From Candidatus Culexmicrobium profundum (GTDB lineage Archaea; Thermoproteota; Methanomethylicia; Culexarchaeales; Culexmicrobiaceae), in contig JANZKD010000258.1 of NCBI GenBank assembly GCA_025061245.1, positions 1 to 5,985 on the forward strand: a DNA stretch of 5,985 bases. The letters run 5' to 3'. Below, one piece after another: positions 5,785 through 5,985 of the stretch. Positions within the stretch are counted from its first letter, which is position 1. Each line of letters opens with the position of its first letter. The notes beneath the pieces were generated by a model, which made no database searches, was not told where the DNA came from, and saw only the letters and a program-made list of their open reading frames with translations. A program made the translations under genes and the position numbers.

Positions 5785-5820
5785 GTATTAAACAATCATC
5801 AAGCATTCTATGTTTAATAC
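5785..5820. promoter_or_regulatory. 9-bp inverted repeat upstream of the PrsW gene (possible operator)
   Basis: GTATTAAAC (5785-5793) and GTTTAATAC (5812-5820) are perfect reverse complements, separated by 18 bases and lying 14-49 bases upstream of the PrsW start. Half-sites about 27 bp (2.5 helical turns) apart centre to centre, in the leader or promoter region, suit a dimeric regulator or an RNA hairpin. No clear TATA box is visible at the expected distance, so the promoter itself is not placed. Confidence 0.35.
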
Positions 5821-5985
5821 TATATGGTTAATGATTAGAATAATACTGTTACTATAGAGACAGCAACAACATAGTCTTAATATTACCATGTTACATGCCA
5901 GTAAATTATGGAGTTAAAGGCAAACTATAGAGCTTTTTCCAGGTATACCAGCTTAATTTAGGCTTATTATCATAAGTTCTTAATC

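Overview
The window looks archaeal, probably from a thermophilic member of Thermoproteota or a relative such as Bathyarchaeia. The DNA is AT-rich, a TTG start sits behind a GGAGG ribosome-binding site, candidate promoters are TATA-type, and the gene families present (YkgJ-type cysteine cluster, DUF3800-like, PrsW-type membrane protease, iron-type alcohol dehydrogenase) occur in archaeal genomes. The lineage is an inference; there is no rRNA or other marker to confirm it.

Layout from left to right. (1) Positions 1-531 hold the 3' part of a DUF3800-like gene. It is followed at once by a roughly 70% GC folded element (538-610), which stands out sharply from its AT-rich surroundings. (2) A small lysine/glutamate-rich hypothetical gene runs leftwards at 745-1029. 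It abuts a YkgJ-family cysteine-cluster gene (about 1057-1794, rightwards) whose first cysteine motif is missing, so the point near 1057 looks like a rearrangement breakpoint. (3) Positions 1795-2581 are gene-free and contain a series of near-palindromes. Four of them (2144-2345) lie 57-61 bp apart, share a core ACTWRAGTA, and have arms that differ between copies yet largely stay self-complementary. (4) A divergent pair of unrecognised membrane-protein genes follows: a leftward single-span protein (2582-3144) interrupted by one frameshift, and a rightward 368-residue protein (3280-4386) with a membrane segment at each end. They share a short promoter region at 3145-3279. (5) A decayed iron-type alcohol dehydrogenase (4489-5002, leftwards) has two frameshifts and lacks its C-terminal metal-binding half. 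(6) A complete PrsW-family intramembrane protease gene (5046-5771, leftwards) has an inverted repeat just upstream.

No single pathway links these genes. The mixture of broken genes, a breakpoint, a GC-rich folded element and unrecognised membrane proteins reads as an accessory, rearrangement-prone region. The items most worth following up are the covarying palindrome array, the GC-rich element and the divergent membrane-protein pair. The pair could be cell-surface or virus/plasmid-derived, but nothing in the sequence proves this.
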